Positions 25,090-34,456 are shown, numbered from the stretch's first letter. The stretch: 64,000 bases of DNA from Terriglobia bacterium (GCA_020072845.1 JAIQGF010000008.1:124001-188000); one strand, 5' to 3'. The notes: generated from the sequence alone by a model not told the origin. Numbers and translations: made by a program.

Positions 25090-27024
25090 CTACTGTTTCA
25101 CGCTTGTCAGTAGCTTCTTCTCGGCGTCGCTTGGCGGCTCAAACTTGCCGCCCAGATATTTCGCCAGAAACTCTTCGCTGGCGGCATTGAATGCCATGCG
25201 GTTCTCCGGGCGCGCGAAGCCGTGGCCTTCGTCCGGGAAGACGAAATATTCCACCGTCTTCTGGTTTTTCCGCATGGCGCCAACGATCTGATCGCTTTCC
25301 GCCTTGTTGACCCGCGGATCATTTGCGCCCTGTCCGATGAGCAGCGGGGCCTTGATCTGGTCCGCCTTGAACAAAGGGGACTGTGACTTCAGGAACGCCT
25401 CGTCCTCACCCATCCGCCGGTGGAAGATGGAGAGTAGAGTCGCCCAATACGGCGGGATGGTTTTCAGCAGAGTATTCAAGTTGGAAGGTCCGACAATATC
25501 CACCCCGCAGGTGAAGGCCTCGGGAGCGAAGGTAACGCCCGCCAGGGTGGCATAGCCGCCGTAGCTGCCGCCCATGATGCAGACCTTCTTGCCATCCGCC
25601 ACGCCCCGCTTCACCGCCCAATCTTTCGCGTCCAGCAGATCGGTGTGCATGGCGCCCGCCCACTGCCGGTCACCGGCATTGAGATAGCGCTTGCCGTATC
25701 CGGTGGAGCCGCGGAAATTCGGCTGCAACACGGCGTAGCCACGGTTGGCGAGCCATTGCGCATACGGGTTGTACCCCCACAGGTCCCGTCCCCACGGACC
25801 ACCGTGTGGAAATACCACCATGGGAAGATTCTTCGCGTCACGGCCGGCGGGAGTGGTCAGGTAGCCGTAGATGAGCATGCCGTCTCGCGCCTTGTACTCA
25901 ATCGGCTTGACCTTGGCGAGCTTGTATTTCTCCAGTTGTGGCCGGTTGCTGAACAGCATGGTCGCGGTGCCCGCGCTGCGGTCGTACAGGTAGTAATAGA
26001 TCGGAGCATCATCGCCCTCGAAGGTCACGATCCACTTGTCATCCGCCAGGTCGCGGCTCAGATTGCTGATGTCGGCGTCGCGGACCTTTTTCAACGCCTC
26101 GAAATCCGCTTGCAGGCTCTTGTCCAGAATCTGGAATTCGCGGCGCTCGCGGAGGTACACCACCGCCTCCAGCTTGTTGGTTTTGGGGTGGGTCACGACA
26201 AAGGAAACGTCGAACTGCGGATCCTCGGAGATAACCGTACGCTTTCCCGTCGCTATATCTACCGAGACCAGGCGGGCGGCATTGGCATCCAGCGAGGTGA
26301 TGACCAACAGTGCATTATTGTCCGGAGAAAAGGAGTCCACGTTGCCCAGCGTCTCTTCCGGACCCCATTTAATCAATTCGCGCCAGGGCGAGGTGGCGTT
26401 GTTGCGGACGCGGATCACGGTTCCGCCATCCGGCGTAGCGACCTGCGCCGCCCGCACCTGCAGGCCGTGGTCCGATTGCCATCCGGTCACGTCGCCCGGG
26501 TTCTCGGTATCGAGGGAAAGCTTGCCGGTTTTCAAGTCCGCGCGATAGACGTCGAACAGCTTGGGATCGCGCTTGTTGAGCTGGATCAGCGCCTCGTCGG
26601 GGTGCGTGGCTTCCAGGGCGACGATGTCGGCGCGGACCTTTTCAAACGGCGTCAAGTCGCGCGTCTGCTTGCTGGCCAGGTTGGTCTGATAAACGCGCCA
26701 GTTTTCGTCGCCACCCTGGTCCTGCGCATACAGGACGTTGCTGGAATCGAACTGCCAGGAAAAGTTGCGGATGCCGCGCTTGCGGTCGCTGGTAATCGCG
26801 TGATCGTCGCTCTTGCCCAGCGTCCGTACCCAGATGTTGAGCACACCCTGGTCGGGCGCTAGATAGGCCAGCATTTTGCCGTCGGGCGAAATCTGCGGCA
26901 AGGCCCGTTCGGGATTGCCAAAAATAACGCTGCGCGGAATCAGAGGGGCTTGCGCCTGTGGGAATGCGCTCAGCGACAGCAGCAGGCACGCAAGCAGGAC
27001 AGCGGCAGTTCGAATCAGCTTCAT
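25090..27024 (-). CDS. exported S9-family peptidase (prolyl-oligopeptidase/acylaminoacyl type)
   Basis: 644 residues. The start at 27024 is supported by GGGAGG upstream and a signal peptide (LIRTAAVLLACLLLSLSAF). The N-terminal half is a WD/TolB-like propeller (ALPQISPDGKMLAYLAPDQG, NISWQFDSS-like blades). The C-terminal alpha/beta-hydrolase domain has nucleophile motif MGGSYGGYATLAG, Asp in GANDPRV and His in DEGHGFARPEN. Periplasmic dipeptidyl/oligopeptide hydrolysis is likely. Convergent with lspA; apparently monocistronic. Confidence 0.9.
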   Translation of the reverse strand: MKLIRTAAVLLACLLLSLSAFPQAQAPLIPRSVIFGNPERALPQISPDGKMLAYLAPDQGVLNIWVRTLGKSDDHAITSDRKRGIRNFSWQFDSSNVLYAQDQGGDENWRVYQTNLASKQTRDLTPFEKVRADIVALEATHPDEALIQLNKRDPKLFDVYRADLKTGKLSLDTENPGDVTGWQSDHGLQVRAAQVATPDGGTVIRVRNNATSPWRELIKWGPEETLGNVDSFSPDNNALLVITSLDANAARLVSVDIATGKRTVISEDPQFDVSFVVTHPKTNKLEAVVYLRERREFQILDKSLQADFEALKKVRDADISNLSRDLADDKWIVTFEGDDAPIYYYLYDRSAGTATMLFSNRPQLEKYKLAKVKPIEYKARDGMLIYGYLTTPAGRDAKNLPMVVFPHGGPWGRDLWGYNPYAQWLANRGYAVLQPNFRGSTGYGKRYLNAGDRQWAGAMHTDLLDAKDWAVKRGVADGKKVCIMGGSYGGYATLAGVTFAPEAFTCGVDIVGPSNLNTLLKTIPPYWATLLSIFHRRMGEDEAFLKSQSPLFKADQIKAPLLIGQGANDPRVNKAESDQIVGAMRKNQKTVEYFVFPDEGHGFARPENRMAFNAASEEFLAKYLGGKFEPPSDAEKKLLTSVKQ

Positions 27025-27140
27025 GCGGAAACCTCCCGGCTCCAGGACGGTAACTTCAAAGCAGAATTGTACGCATTGATGGGTACGAAGGTGAACCGCA
27101 GTTAGTTCCCGCAACTTCCGACCAGCTAAAAGGGATCAGA

Positions 27141-27180
27141 CAGTTTCAGTTTCAGCCGGCCGTTTCTGAAACTGAAACTG
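27141..27180. repeat. iterated-word hairpin element (word CAGTTT)
   Basis: Perfect 15-base arms (CAGTTTCAGTTTCAG at 27141-27155 and its complement at 27166-27180) with a 10-base loop. It lies upstream of the S9 peptidase and just downstream of the truncated slt copy. Single arms of the same word occur at 29313, 31607, 34483 and 37337. Confidence 0.8.
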
Positions 27181-27196
27181 AAACTCGAAACTGCTT

Positions 27197-27327
27197 TTAC
27201 GGCGTTCCGTACAGCCGCTTGTACACGGTCGCGTTGCGCAGCACCGATTGCACGTATTCGCGCGTTTCGGTGAACGGGATGGACTCCACGAATTCCATCG
27301 CGTCGCGGTACTTGCCGTTCGCCAGCC
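27197..27327 (-). pseudogene. duplicated 3'-end fragment of the lytic transglycosylase gene
   Basis: Bases 27201-27327 match 29338-29464, the 3' end of the intact slt-like gene, at 124 of 127 positions, including the last codons (VYKRLYGTP) and a stop at 27197-27199. Upstream of 27327 the similarity stops abruptly and the reading frame runs into unrelated sequence. The fragment has no catalytic region. The stretch 27328-27477 holds no gene I can support. Confidence 0.85.
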
Positions 27328-27477
27328 GTCCTCGTTCTGGCCAATCTTCACCATGGCTTCGATGGCTCTGGCCAGCCGACTCACGTCGGTCACGGACCCG
27401 GTAATGGGAGAGCTCCCCATCGCCGCGGCACCACAGCCCTCCCAGTGGATTTCCCCAGGGCAGCGGCCGGCCAAGGG

Positions 27478-28293
27478 TCACCGCAGCAGAAGCGTTTTCG
27501 TGGACAAGCGAATCTCAGTTACGGTGGCGAACTTGTCATCGTCTTTGTGGATCACCTGGGCGTCCTTCACCTCATTGCTCTGCGTCACGATCTCCACCTT
27601 GGTCGAAATCAGACTCTTCTCAGGATTGACCTTGTTCCCGGCAAAGAAGTAGACCTCGCCCTTGCTGTCCGGGCGCTCCAGAAGCACGATCTGATAGTCG
27701 CCCGGCTTCAGATCGACCTCATTGACGCGCATCATGTGGTCGAGCTTGACCGCGATTTTGTTGTTCTTTTGCTGCTCGATCTCAGCTTCGGCCTTCTTGC
27801 GTTCCGCCGCCAAGTCCTTCCACTGCTTGCCTGTTAATTTCCGTAGCTCGTCGAGAAAGCTGGCGTGGTCGCTTTTCCCAAGTTCGAAAACCACATCCTT
27901 CTTTTCTCCGTTCTGTTCGAAGGCGATGGTTACGAAGTGTTTGGTGGCTTTGCTGCTCGCCAACAGAAGACCGCCGAGTGGGCTGGCCGCCATCAGAGCA
28001 ACACCGCCCTTGGTACGGTGATGGGAGCGGTTGTCGTAGCTCACCTCGGTGATTGAGGACAGCGGAATCGTATTAGGAGTTCCCTTCTCTATCTGCCATA
28101 CAAGCTTTTCTGCATCGGGGAGAGTCAACTGCACGCTGGTGCCACGCGTGATCGCCGCATCCCCGAGTTCGTACTTGGCGGCCCACGTTTTCGTCACCGG
28201 CTTTCCCTGGGTCGACACCTTTTCTTGTGCGAGGCCAACCAGAGTGAGACTCAGGAGCAGGACCAGAGCGAGGCTGACTTTCTTGGTGAACAT
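27478..28293 (-). CDS. exported protein of unknown function
   Basis: 271 residues with a signal peptide (VSLALVLLLSLTLVGLA). The first half contains a possible small beta-rich domain (LVWQIEKG ... PLSSITEVSYDNRS ... HFVTIAFEQNGEKKDVVFEL) resembling PH-like folds, followed by a charged helix with ERKKAEAEIEQQKNNK and a C-terminal beta region. It follows the DUF4410-like gene after 14 bases on the same strand, and the pair lies inside the segment bounded by the slt 3'-end duplication. Function unknown. Confidence 0.65.
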   Translation of the reverse strand: MFTKKVSLALVLLLSLTLVGLAQEKVSTQGKPVTKTWAAKYELGDAAITRGTSVQLTLPDAEKLVWQIEKGTPNTIPLSSITEVSYDNRSHHRTKGGVALMAASPLGGLLLASSKATKHFVTIAFEQNGEKKDVVFELGKSDHASFLDELRKLTGKQWKDLAAERKKAEAEIEQQKNNKIAVKLDHMMRVNEVDLKPGDYQIVLLERPDSKGEVYFFAGNKVNPEKSLISTKVEIVTQSNEVKDAQVIHKDDDKFATVTEIRLSTKTLLLR

Positions 28294-28307
28294 ACCGTTC
28301 CTCCTTG

Positions 28308-28811
28308 CTAAAAGAATCGTTGCTTGGTGACCTTGGCGATTTCCTTGGCGATGCTACGCGTGACGTCGATGGACTCACGAGCGCGAAGACCAGCGAGTTC
28401 CACCTCGGCTTTGAGGTCATCTTCAACCAGCACTCTTCCGGTTGCAGCGTCGATGAACTTGATATGAGCTGCAATCCTGGTTTTCGCACGGAAAAAACCC
28501 CAGTCGCTGCCCCCCTGGAATTCGGTGACCTTCGTGGTCAATTGCAGCAGAGGAAGACCCGGATCGGCGGGCTTCTCCCCTTCGCGGAGCACCTCCTTGA
28601 ACTTACCGATTTGCAACAGAGCCAAAGCCGTTTCCTGCATCAGCGCGCGTTGGAAGGACTTGGGCATGTTGGTCCCCTGCCCAAATTCAAACTGCTTCAC
28701 CTCAATGACTTGGTACTTGCTTTTTTCAATGATCTGCGCGAGAGCCACGGTAGACACTGCTTGCAACAGCACCCAGACCAGTCGGGTTCGCAGTCTGAGT
28801 GAATGGAGCAT
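28308..28811 (-). CDS. exported DUF4410-like protein
   Basis: 167 residues starting at 28811, preceded by GAAGGGGA and followed by a hydrophobic N-terminus (TRLVWVLLQAVSTVALA). The body (ALMQETALALLQIGKFKEVL ... LLQLTTKVTEFQGGSDWGFF ... IKFIDAATGRVLVEDDLKAE) resembles envelope proteins of the DUF4410 type, in which a protein family member computes a variant of ... G-F-x-x-V followed by a beta sheet. The family call is from memory and tentative. First gene of a two-gene unit with the unknown exported protein downstream. Confidence 0.6.
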   Translation of the reverse strand: MLHSLRLRTRLVWVLLQAVSTVALAQIIEKSKYQVIEVKQFEFGQGTNMPKSFQRALMQETALALLQIGKFKEVLREGEKPADPGLPLLQLTTKVTEFQGGSDWGFFRAKTRIAAHIKFIDAATGRVLVEDDLKAEVELAGLRARESIDVTRSIAKEIAKVTKQRFF

Positions 28812-28929
28812 GTATGTCCCCTTCCCGGATAGCACGCTGCTGGAGGGGTCAGGATGGCAGAACAATCGCCCAAGTTCCTAACCGGGCGGTTCAGCAGGAA
28901 TTCCCTTTTTCAGCTCTGAATCCCCGCAA

Positions 28930-29240
28930 TCATACTGCCCGTGAGCGATTTCGCAAGGCCGGAGATGCATCTGCGAACGAAATGCGCGGCGCTGCCGTGC
29001 CATTTTGGGCTGCACCGCATGCTAGCTCTACGACATCCCCAATATCCAAATCGACTGGCGGCCATTCCAAGCCAACGTTCTCCGTTTCTAGGGATGTGTC
29101 GGTCGCCACGACGCGCAACTTTCTGGAGGGTCACTGCCTTTGGGATGCTCAAGCATGTTCAGGTGCGCATTTAGGTAGCCCGGGCTCGGTAATGAAGCAA
29201 TGAAGCGAGAAACCCCGTTGACAGACACGGATAACCGCAT
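28930..29240 (-). pseudogene. frameshifted small hypothetical gene
   Basis: Read leftward, one frame starts at 29240 (MRLSVSVNGVSRFIASLPSP ... HPKGSDPPE) and stops making sense near 29115. The next frame continues with KLRVVATDTSLETENVGLEW and PPVDLDIGDVVEL to a stop at 28930. The two halves read as one coherent small protein if a single base is missing near GAAAGTTGC (about 29113-29121). This is either a true pseudogene or a sequencing/assembly error. The product family is unknown. It occupies most of the 28866-29333 gap. Confidence 0.55.
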
Positions 29241-29333
29241 GTTTTCGAACTCCTGCGGCTCAGCTCTGCCTCGGGCGCGTCCTTCAGAAGTTGTTGGAAC
29301 CGGGACCGACAAACTGAAACTCGATAAGCTGTC

Positions 29334-31607
29334 TTATGGCGTTCCGTACAGCCGCTTGTACACGGTCGCGTTGCGCAGCACCGATTGCACGTATTCGCGC
29401 GTTTCGGTGAACGGGATGGACTCTACGAATTCCATCGCGTCGCGATACTTGCCGATCGCCAGCCACGCCTCCACCCGGTCGGTGCCCGCGTTGTACGCCG
29501 CCAGCGCGTATTCCACGTGCCCGTTGAAGTGGTCCACCAGTTCGCGGAAGTAGCGCGTCCCGAGTTGCAGGTTGAAGTCCGGCGCCAGCAGTTGTTGGCT
29601 GGAAAAGCCGCGAACCTTCATCGAGCGCGCCAGTTTTTTCCCCGTGCTGGGCAGCACCTGCATCAGGCCGAAGGCGTTGGCGTGCGAGATCGCCTCGGGA
29701 TTGAATTCCGATTCCTGCCGTATTAGCGACGCCACCAGGAACGGATCCAACCCGTTGCTCGAGGAATATCTTTTCAGGTCCGTCCACCACGGCCGCGGAA
29801 ACAGGTCCTCCCAGTACGGACGCGGCAGCGCTTCCAGGTCCATGGCCAGGTACGCCGGCACGGCGCGTTTCAGCACCTGGAGCGCGCGGTAGTACTGGCC
29901 GTTGTCGCGGTAAAGGCGCGCCATTTCCGCCGTTGCCCAGGACGCCCCGCCCTCCTCGGCCGCCGTCTTCAGTTCGCGTTCCGCGAATTCGGTCAAGCCG
30001 CCGTTCTGCAGAAGCTGCGCCTTCTGCGCGCGCAGATCGTCCGCCGGCGGCTCCACCCGCGTGTACGCCGAGGTCAATTGGATCGGCGGAATTTTTTCCA
30101 GCACCGGATCGGCAGCCGGCGGGCTCGCCTGCTTCAGGTCCAGCAAGCGCGTGCGCGCCAGGTCGGCGTAATAGTAGTTCCGGAACCGCTGCGAGAGTTT
30201 CTGGTAATAGACCCGCGCCTTGGGAGAATTCTGTTCCTCCTCGGCCAGCCGCGCGCGCCAGTACACCGCCGCCGGCACCTGCTGCGATCCCGGATAGAGC
30301 GCGATCTGCTCCTCGAAGCCCTGGCGTGCGGCGTCGGCGCGTCCCTGCCGCAGGTTCAGCCACGCCACCTTCCAGTGGGCGTAGGGCGCCAGCTTGCCCT
30401 GCGGAAAGCGCTCCGTGATCTCGCGATAGAAATCAATGGCGCGATCGTAGTCATTGCGCAGCAGGAACATGTTTCCGGCGGTGAGCAGCGCCTGCTCCAG
30501 CCAGCCGCTGGTGGGCGCCGCCTGCCGGATTTGCGCCAGCGTGCCCAGGAAACGGTCGTCATCGTTGGCGGAGCGCGCAATCTCGGCGAGGTAGAACAAG
30601 CGCTCGCCGTTCAGCTCGCCGGGCGGAAGCGCCAGGCCCTCCAGCATGGCACGGGCTTGGCGGTCGTCGCCGCTGCGGTGGATCGCCCCGGCGAGAGCGA
30701 CCTCGACCGCCGGACGCTCCTCCGGCGTTGCCAGCTCCCGCAATGCTCGCAACTCCTGCACCGCCTCGCGATACCGTTTCGCCTGCGCGAACTGGTCGGC
30801 GCGAGCTTTCTGCAGCGCATAATTGGCGCCCAGCCCGCCCGCGGAATTCAGCAACTTGCCGGCATCGTCGGCTTCGGCGGCCAGCGGCGTGGAGAAATAC
30901 ATGTGGCGCAGCACGTCCGCGCCGCGCGCCGCGTCACCGGAACGAAGCAGTGCGCGCCCGTAGGCGAATTCCAGGTCGGAGCGGTAGGGACGCCGGTACT
31001 TTTCCAGCAGCGTCGCCGCCTGCGCCGGATCTCCGGACGTGACCAGCGCATTGCCATAGTTCACCGCCGCATCGCGCACGAAGATCGAATCCGGGTACTT
31101 GGTGGTGAAATCGCTCAGGCTGGCAATGGCCAAGTCGGTTTGGCCCGTCGCCTGGTAAGACGCCCCCAGGAAATACGCCGTGTAGTCCGCCAGGTCCCCG
31201 GCGCGCGCCTGCGCCAGCTTCAAAGGCGCAATCGCCTTCGCCGGTTCGTGGTCGAGGATATGCGCGTAGCCGAGCGCCAGGTTCGCCAGCACCCCGGCAT
31301 CGTCGTGCGCGTGCTTGCGCGCGTACGCCTCCACCCCCGCATAGGCAGCCGGACTGCGGTTATCGAGCAACTGCCGCGCCATCGGCTTCAGTTCGGCGGA
31401 GGCGACAAACGCGCGGCGCATGCGCCGGATGCGCTGTGGGCTGACCGTCTTTTTGCGCTTGGCCTTGGACTTCGCCTTGGTGCGCGACGGTTTCGCGGAT
31501 TTCTTGCTGGTGGACTTGGGGGAAGGGTCCGCAGTCTGCGCAGAAAAAGCAGACGTGCAGAACAGCGCTGCGATGGCGACGACTAACAGGAACCGGGTAC
31601 GCACCAC
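29334..31607 (-). CDS. soluble-type lytic transglycosylase (Slt70-like) with TPR-like N-terminus
   Basis: 757 residues. A signal peptide (FLLVVAIAALFCTSAFSA), a Lys/Ser-rich linker, a long alpha-superhelical TPR-like region (for example DLADYTAYFLGASYQATGQ), and a C-terminal GH23 domain. The catalytic Glu is in IRQESEFNPEAISHANAFGL, followed by MQVLPSTG and YALAAYNAGTDRV. It cleaves peptidoglycan to 1,6-anhydro-muropeptides in the periplasm, which links it to nagZ and anmK further along the window. Its last 127 bases are duplicated at 27201-27327. Confidence 0.93.
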   Translation of the reverse strand: MVRTRFLLVVAIAALFCTSAFSAQTADPSPKSTSKKSAKPSRTKAKSKAKRKKTVSPQRIRRMRRAFVASAELKPMARQLLDNRSPAAYAGVEAYARKHAHDDAGVLANLALGYAHILDHEPAKAIAPLKLAQARAGDLADYTAYFLGASYQATGQTDLAIASLSDFTTKYPDSIFVRDAAVNYGNALVTSGDPAQAATLLEKYRRPYRSDLEFAYGRALLRSGDAARGADVLRHMYFSTPLAAEADDAGKLLNSAGGLGANYALQKARADQFAQAKRYREAVQELRALRELATPEERPAVEVALAGAIHRSGDDRQARAMLEGLALPPGELNGERLFYLAEIARSANDDDRFLGTLAQIRQAAPTSGWLEQALLTAGNMFLLRNDYDRAIDFYREITERFPQGKLAPYAHWKVAWLNLRQGRADAARQGFEEQIALYPGSQQVPAAVYWRARLAEEEQNSPKARVYYQKLSQRFRNYYYADLARTRLLDLKQASPPAADPVLEKIPPIQLTSAYTRVEPPADDLRAQKAQLLQNGGLTEFAERELKTAAEEGGASWATAEMARLYRDNGQYYRALQVLKRAVPAYLAMDLEALPRPYWEDLFPRPWWTDLKRYSSSNGLDPFLVASLIRQESEFNPEAISHANAFGLMQVLPSTGKKLARSMKVRGFSSQQLLAPDFNLQLGTRYFRELVDHFNGHVEYALAAYNAGTDRVEAWLAIGKYRDAMEFVESIPFTETREYVQSVLRNATVYKRLYGTP

Positions 31608-31616
31608 AGTTTCAGT

Positions 31617-32777
31617 TTACCCTGAAAATCCTTCGCCGAGCAGGGATGGATCATCATTCGCCAGGATGCGGATCAGTTCCTGGGTGAAATAGTTGCCGCT
31701 GGACGCCGAAGTCGAACCGTACCGCTTGTCGTAGGTGGCACGGCTCTTGTCAATGTCGTCCCTCAGGCGCGCATAGAGGTCCTTGTGCGTGCGGCCCTCG
31801 ACCACCTTCAACTGGTTGTAGAGCTTGATTTCATCCACCAGCAGCTTGGCGAAGCGGCGGGCTTTCTTGTGCACCTCTTCCTCTTCCGGCGACATGCCCG
31901 CCGGCGCCGCGGCGGGCGCGGGCGGAGCCGCTGGCTCCATGGCGGGCGTAGGGACGTATTCCGGCGCGGGGGCGGGCGCGGCGGCCACCGCTGCCGGAGT
32001 GAATGCCGGCTCGGGCGAGGGCTCCGCCGACGTCACGGCGTACGCCGGTGGCGCCGGTTCCATCGCAGGAGCGGGATGCGGTTCCGCCGCGGCGTCAGCA
32101 TGGACATGATGCCCCACTTCATGCTCCACGGGTGCAGCGCCACTCTTGCGTGCCCCCATGATTTCCAGCCACATGCCGGTGCAGTGCACCAGCGCTTCCA
32201 TCGCCGAGGGGTCCAGCTTTCCGCCGGGCCGGACTCCGGCATCGACATACACCAGGGCGGCGACCTTCTCGCGAATGGACAAAGGCAGCACCAGCGCGTT
32301 GGTCCCATCGGCGGGAGCGCCGTAGGTCGAAACGAACTGCGCGTCAAATTCAGCCGACGATCCCGCCGCCGGAACGCGGTCGTGATACGCGCGCGCGGCC
32401 AGGCCGGAGTTCAAGTCCAGCGCCACCGCCTTGATACCCTCGTTGTGTTCCGTGCCGGTGGCGCGCCAGCCCGTCGCCACTCCGGCGCGGATGACGAATA
32501 ACGCGGCGCGCTCGGCGAACTTCGACGTGCCCTCCAGCAGCGATCCGAGGATGTCGACCTGGGTGGTGGCATCGAGGATGGAGTTGATGGCCGCGTTCAG
32601 CAGGTCGATGGGTGCGCCGCCCGGGGAAGCGGCAGGCGCCGCTTCGGCCGGCGTCATTTGCTCCAATTGCTCGCATGCCTTATCGACGAGCTCGCCCTTC
32701 AGCGCGGTGACGTGGGTTGCCAGGCTCGCGCTCACCACGCGTTCGATGATCTCCCGGATGTGCTTGCTCTCCCCCAT
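31617..32777 (-). CDS. GAF-domain protein with Ala/Pro-rich linker
   Basis: 386 residues from the ATG at 32777, preceded by GAAGGAG at the right distance. An N-terminal helical region, a GAF-like sensor domain (INSILDATTQVDILGSLLEG ... ERAALFVIRAG), a long Ala/Pro-rich linker (about residues 235-310), and a conserved C-terminal helix block (ARRFAKLLVDEIKLYNQLKV ... IDKSRATYDKRYG). No kinase, cyclase or phosphodiesterase domain is present, so it probably works as a ligand-binding or scaffolding signalling protein. It is 9 bases from the slt-like gene on the same strand; co-transcription is possible. Confidence 0.7.
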   Translation of the reverse strand: MGESKHIREIIERVVSASLATHVTALKGELVDKACEQLEQMTPAEAAPAASPGGAPIDLLNAAINSILDATTQVDILGSLLEGTSKFAERAALFVIRAGVATGWRATGTEHNEGIKAVALDLNSGLAARAYHDRVPAAGSSAEFDAQFVSTYGAPADGTNALVLPLSIREKVAALVYVDAGVRPGGKLDPSAMEALVHCTGMWLEIMGARKSGAAPVEHEVGHHVHADAAAEPHPAPAMEPAPPAYAVTSAEPSPEPAFTPAAVAAAPAPAPEYVPTPAMEPAAPPAPAAAPAGMSPEEEEVHKKARRFAKLLVDEIKLYNQLKVVEGRTHKDLYARLRDDIDKSRATYDKRYGSTSASSGNYFTQELIRILANDDPSLLGEGFSG

Positions 32778-33019
32778 TCGACTCCTTCCCCTGATGCGGC
32801 CCACGGGCGCGCTTCGGCGCGGACTGCGGCGATTATATGAACTCAAAACTCAGTGTCAATGCGTGGTAACAAAATCCGGGCCGGCGAATCCAACTGGAGA
32901 ACCCTGGAAATTTTGCGAAAAGCGCAAGCCACGGCAAAACATGGATGTGCTCCGACATCCAAATCGGTAGAATAGCGGTTTCCGGCTTAGCGCCTGCAAA
33001 TCTTTGAATCGGGAGCCCG

Positions 33020-33646
33020 ATGGGAGCCATCCAAAAATTGAATGAGCCGGTTTTCGACGAACTGAAACTGGTGCGTGCCGCGAAGGCGGGCGATATCGGC
33101 GCCTTCGAGCAGCTGGTTCAGCGTTACGACCGGAACGTCTTTCGCATCGCGCAGCATATTACGCAGAACCGCGAGGATGCCGAAGACGTCGTCCAGGACG
33201 CGTTCCTGAAAGCCTACGAGAATCTCAAGAATTTTCAGGAGCAGTCCAAGTTTTACACCTGGCTGGTGCGGATTGCGGTGAACGAAGCGCTGATGCGCTT
33301 GCGGCGCCGCCGGCCGGAACGCATGGTGTCCCTCGACGAAGAGGTCAAGACCGAAGAGGACAGCATGCCGCGGGAGGTCGCGGATTGGAGTCCCAACCCC
33401 GAGCAGCTCTACACGCAATCGGAGTTACGCGACATCCTCACCAAGACGATCCAGGGATTGCCTTCCAGCTTTCGCACGGTGTTTGTGCTGCGCGACGTGG
33501 AAGGGCTCTCCACTGAAGAGACCGCGGAGGCCCTGGACTTGAGTATTCCGGCGGTGAAATCGCGCTTGCTGCGGGCACGTTTGCAGTTGCGCGAGAGGCT
33601 GAATAAGTACTTTCGAAAGCGCAAGAGCGGAGACGGCAAAAAGTGA
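33020..33646 (+). CDS. ECF-type RNA polymerase sigma factor
   Basis: 208 residues with region 2 (LVQRYDRNVFRIAQHITQNR EDAEDVVQDAFLKAY) and region 4 (LPSSFRTVFVLRDVEGLSTE ... IPAVKSRLLRARLQLRERL) as in RpoE-type sigma-70 factors. A GGGAG ribosome site precedes the ATG. Its stop overlaps the start of the anti-sigma gene by 4 bases (GTGA), which is typical of coupled sigma/anti-sigma synthesis. Probably responds to an envelope signal. Confidence 0.93.
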   Translation: MGAIQKLNEPVFDELKLVRAAKAGDIGAFEQLVQRYDRNVFRIAQHITQNREDAEDVVQDAFLKAYENLKNFQEQSKFYTWLVRIAVNEALMRLRRRRPERMVSLDEEVKTEEDSMPREVADWSPNPEQLYTQSELRDILTKTIQGLPSSFRTVFVLRDVEGLSTEETAEALDLSIPAVKSRLLRARLQLRERLNKYFRKRKSGDGKK

Positions 33647-33882
33647 ATTGCTCGGATTTCTTGAAAGAGTTGACGGACTACCTGGACGAAAGCCTCGATG
33701 CCCGTACACGGACCGAGTTGGAAGAACATCTGCAGTGGTGCCACAACTGTTTCGTCATCTGCAACACCACCAAGAAGACCATCGAGATTTACCGCGACTC
33801 CCAACTTTACGAACTGCCCGACGACCTCCGCACCCGCTTGCGCACCGCCATCGTCGCCAAGTGCCAGCACAAAAAGGCCTAA
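33643..33882 (+). CDS. zinc-finger anti-sigma factor (soluble ZAS type)
   Basis: 79 residues from a GTG overlapping the sigma-factor stop. It contains Cys3 and the HxxxCxxC motif in HLQWCHNC, diagnostic of the zinc-binding anti-sigma domain. No membrane segment follows, so it is a soluble cytosolic inhibitor of the adjacent sigma factor and could be released by a thiol or metal signal. Only the domain itself is present. Confidence 0.88.
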   Translation: MNCSDFLKELTDYLDESLDARTRTELEEHLQWCHNCFVICNTTKKTIEIYRDSQLYELPDDLRTRLRTAIVAKCQHKKA

Positions 33883-34054
33883 CCGACCGCCGCCGACTTT
33901 TCCACAGCGCTTTTCGCTGGCTCCCAAAATGAACAATCCACAGTTATTTCAGTGGCGACGTTCAACGAACCTTTTCCGGCTGGGCGGAATCTAATAATCT
34001 ACTGGGCTGAAAACTTTCGCTCGACTTCCGGGGCCCATTGTGAGGGGTAGGTCC

Positions 34055-34297
34055 ATGATCATCAGAGACATCATCGATGTGTTGTTCGGCTGCTCCCACA
34101 AGCACTACAGTTTCCCGATCACTGCCAGGCCGGGACAACGCCGCAGCCCCGCGGCTGCCGTGACCGGCACGTATGTGGTTTGCCTCGATTGCGGCCAGGA
34201 GTTTGCTTACGATTGGCAGGAGATGAAGTTCGTCACGGCGCGTGCGAAGGCCGGCGAACTGGCCGAAGCAGCCGAACCGTTTGCCAAATCTGCCTGA
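34055..34297 (+). CDS. small Cys-containing hypothetical protein
   Basis: 80 residues from the ATG at 34055 (GGGGTAGG upstream); a GTG at 34040 is a weaker alternative. It has CSHKHY near the N-terminus and VVCLDCGQEF in the middle, suggesting a small metal-binding fold. No signal peptide or membrane segment. It follows the sigma/anti-sigma pair by 172 bases, so a functional connection is not established. Function unknown. Confidence 0.6.
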   Translation: MIIRDIIDVLFGCSHKHYSFPITARPGQRRSPAAAVTGTYVVCLDCGQEFAYDWQEMKFVTARAKAGELAEAAEPFAKSA

Positions 34298-34456
34298 CGG
34301 GCAGCTTTATCCCTTCTTGGGGAGATGCCGACTTTGCCGAAGCGGGGCGCTTGCCCTCGACCTTTGGATTCCGGCGAAGCGCTCGGCCTGCCACATCCCT
34401 GCTCTGTCGTTGCCAGGTGATACCCCAAACTCGCCGGGTGATACCCCCAAAAAGTA

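Noticed and set aside
27136-27474. Open frame over the slt 3' fragment and the following 150 bases
   Set aside because: It mixes a wrong-frame reading of the duplicated slt tail with unrelated sequence; no coherent product.
33895-33945. TTTTCCACA and AATCCACAG resembling DnaA boxes
   Set aside because: Only two imperfect matches, no AT-rich unwinding region, and no dnaA, dnaN or gyrB nearby; not an origin.
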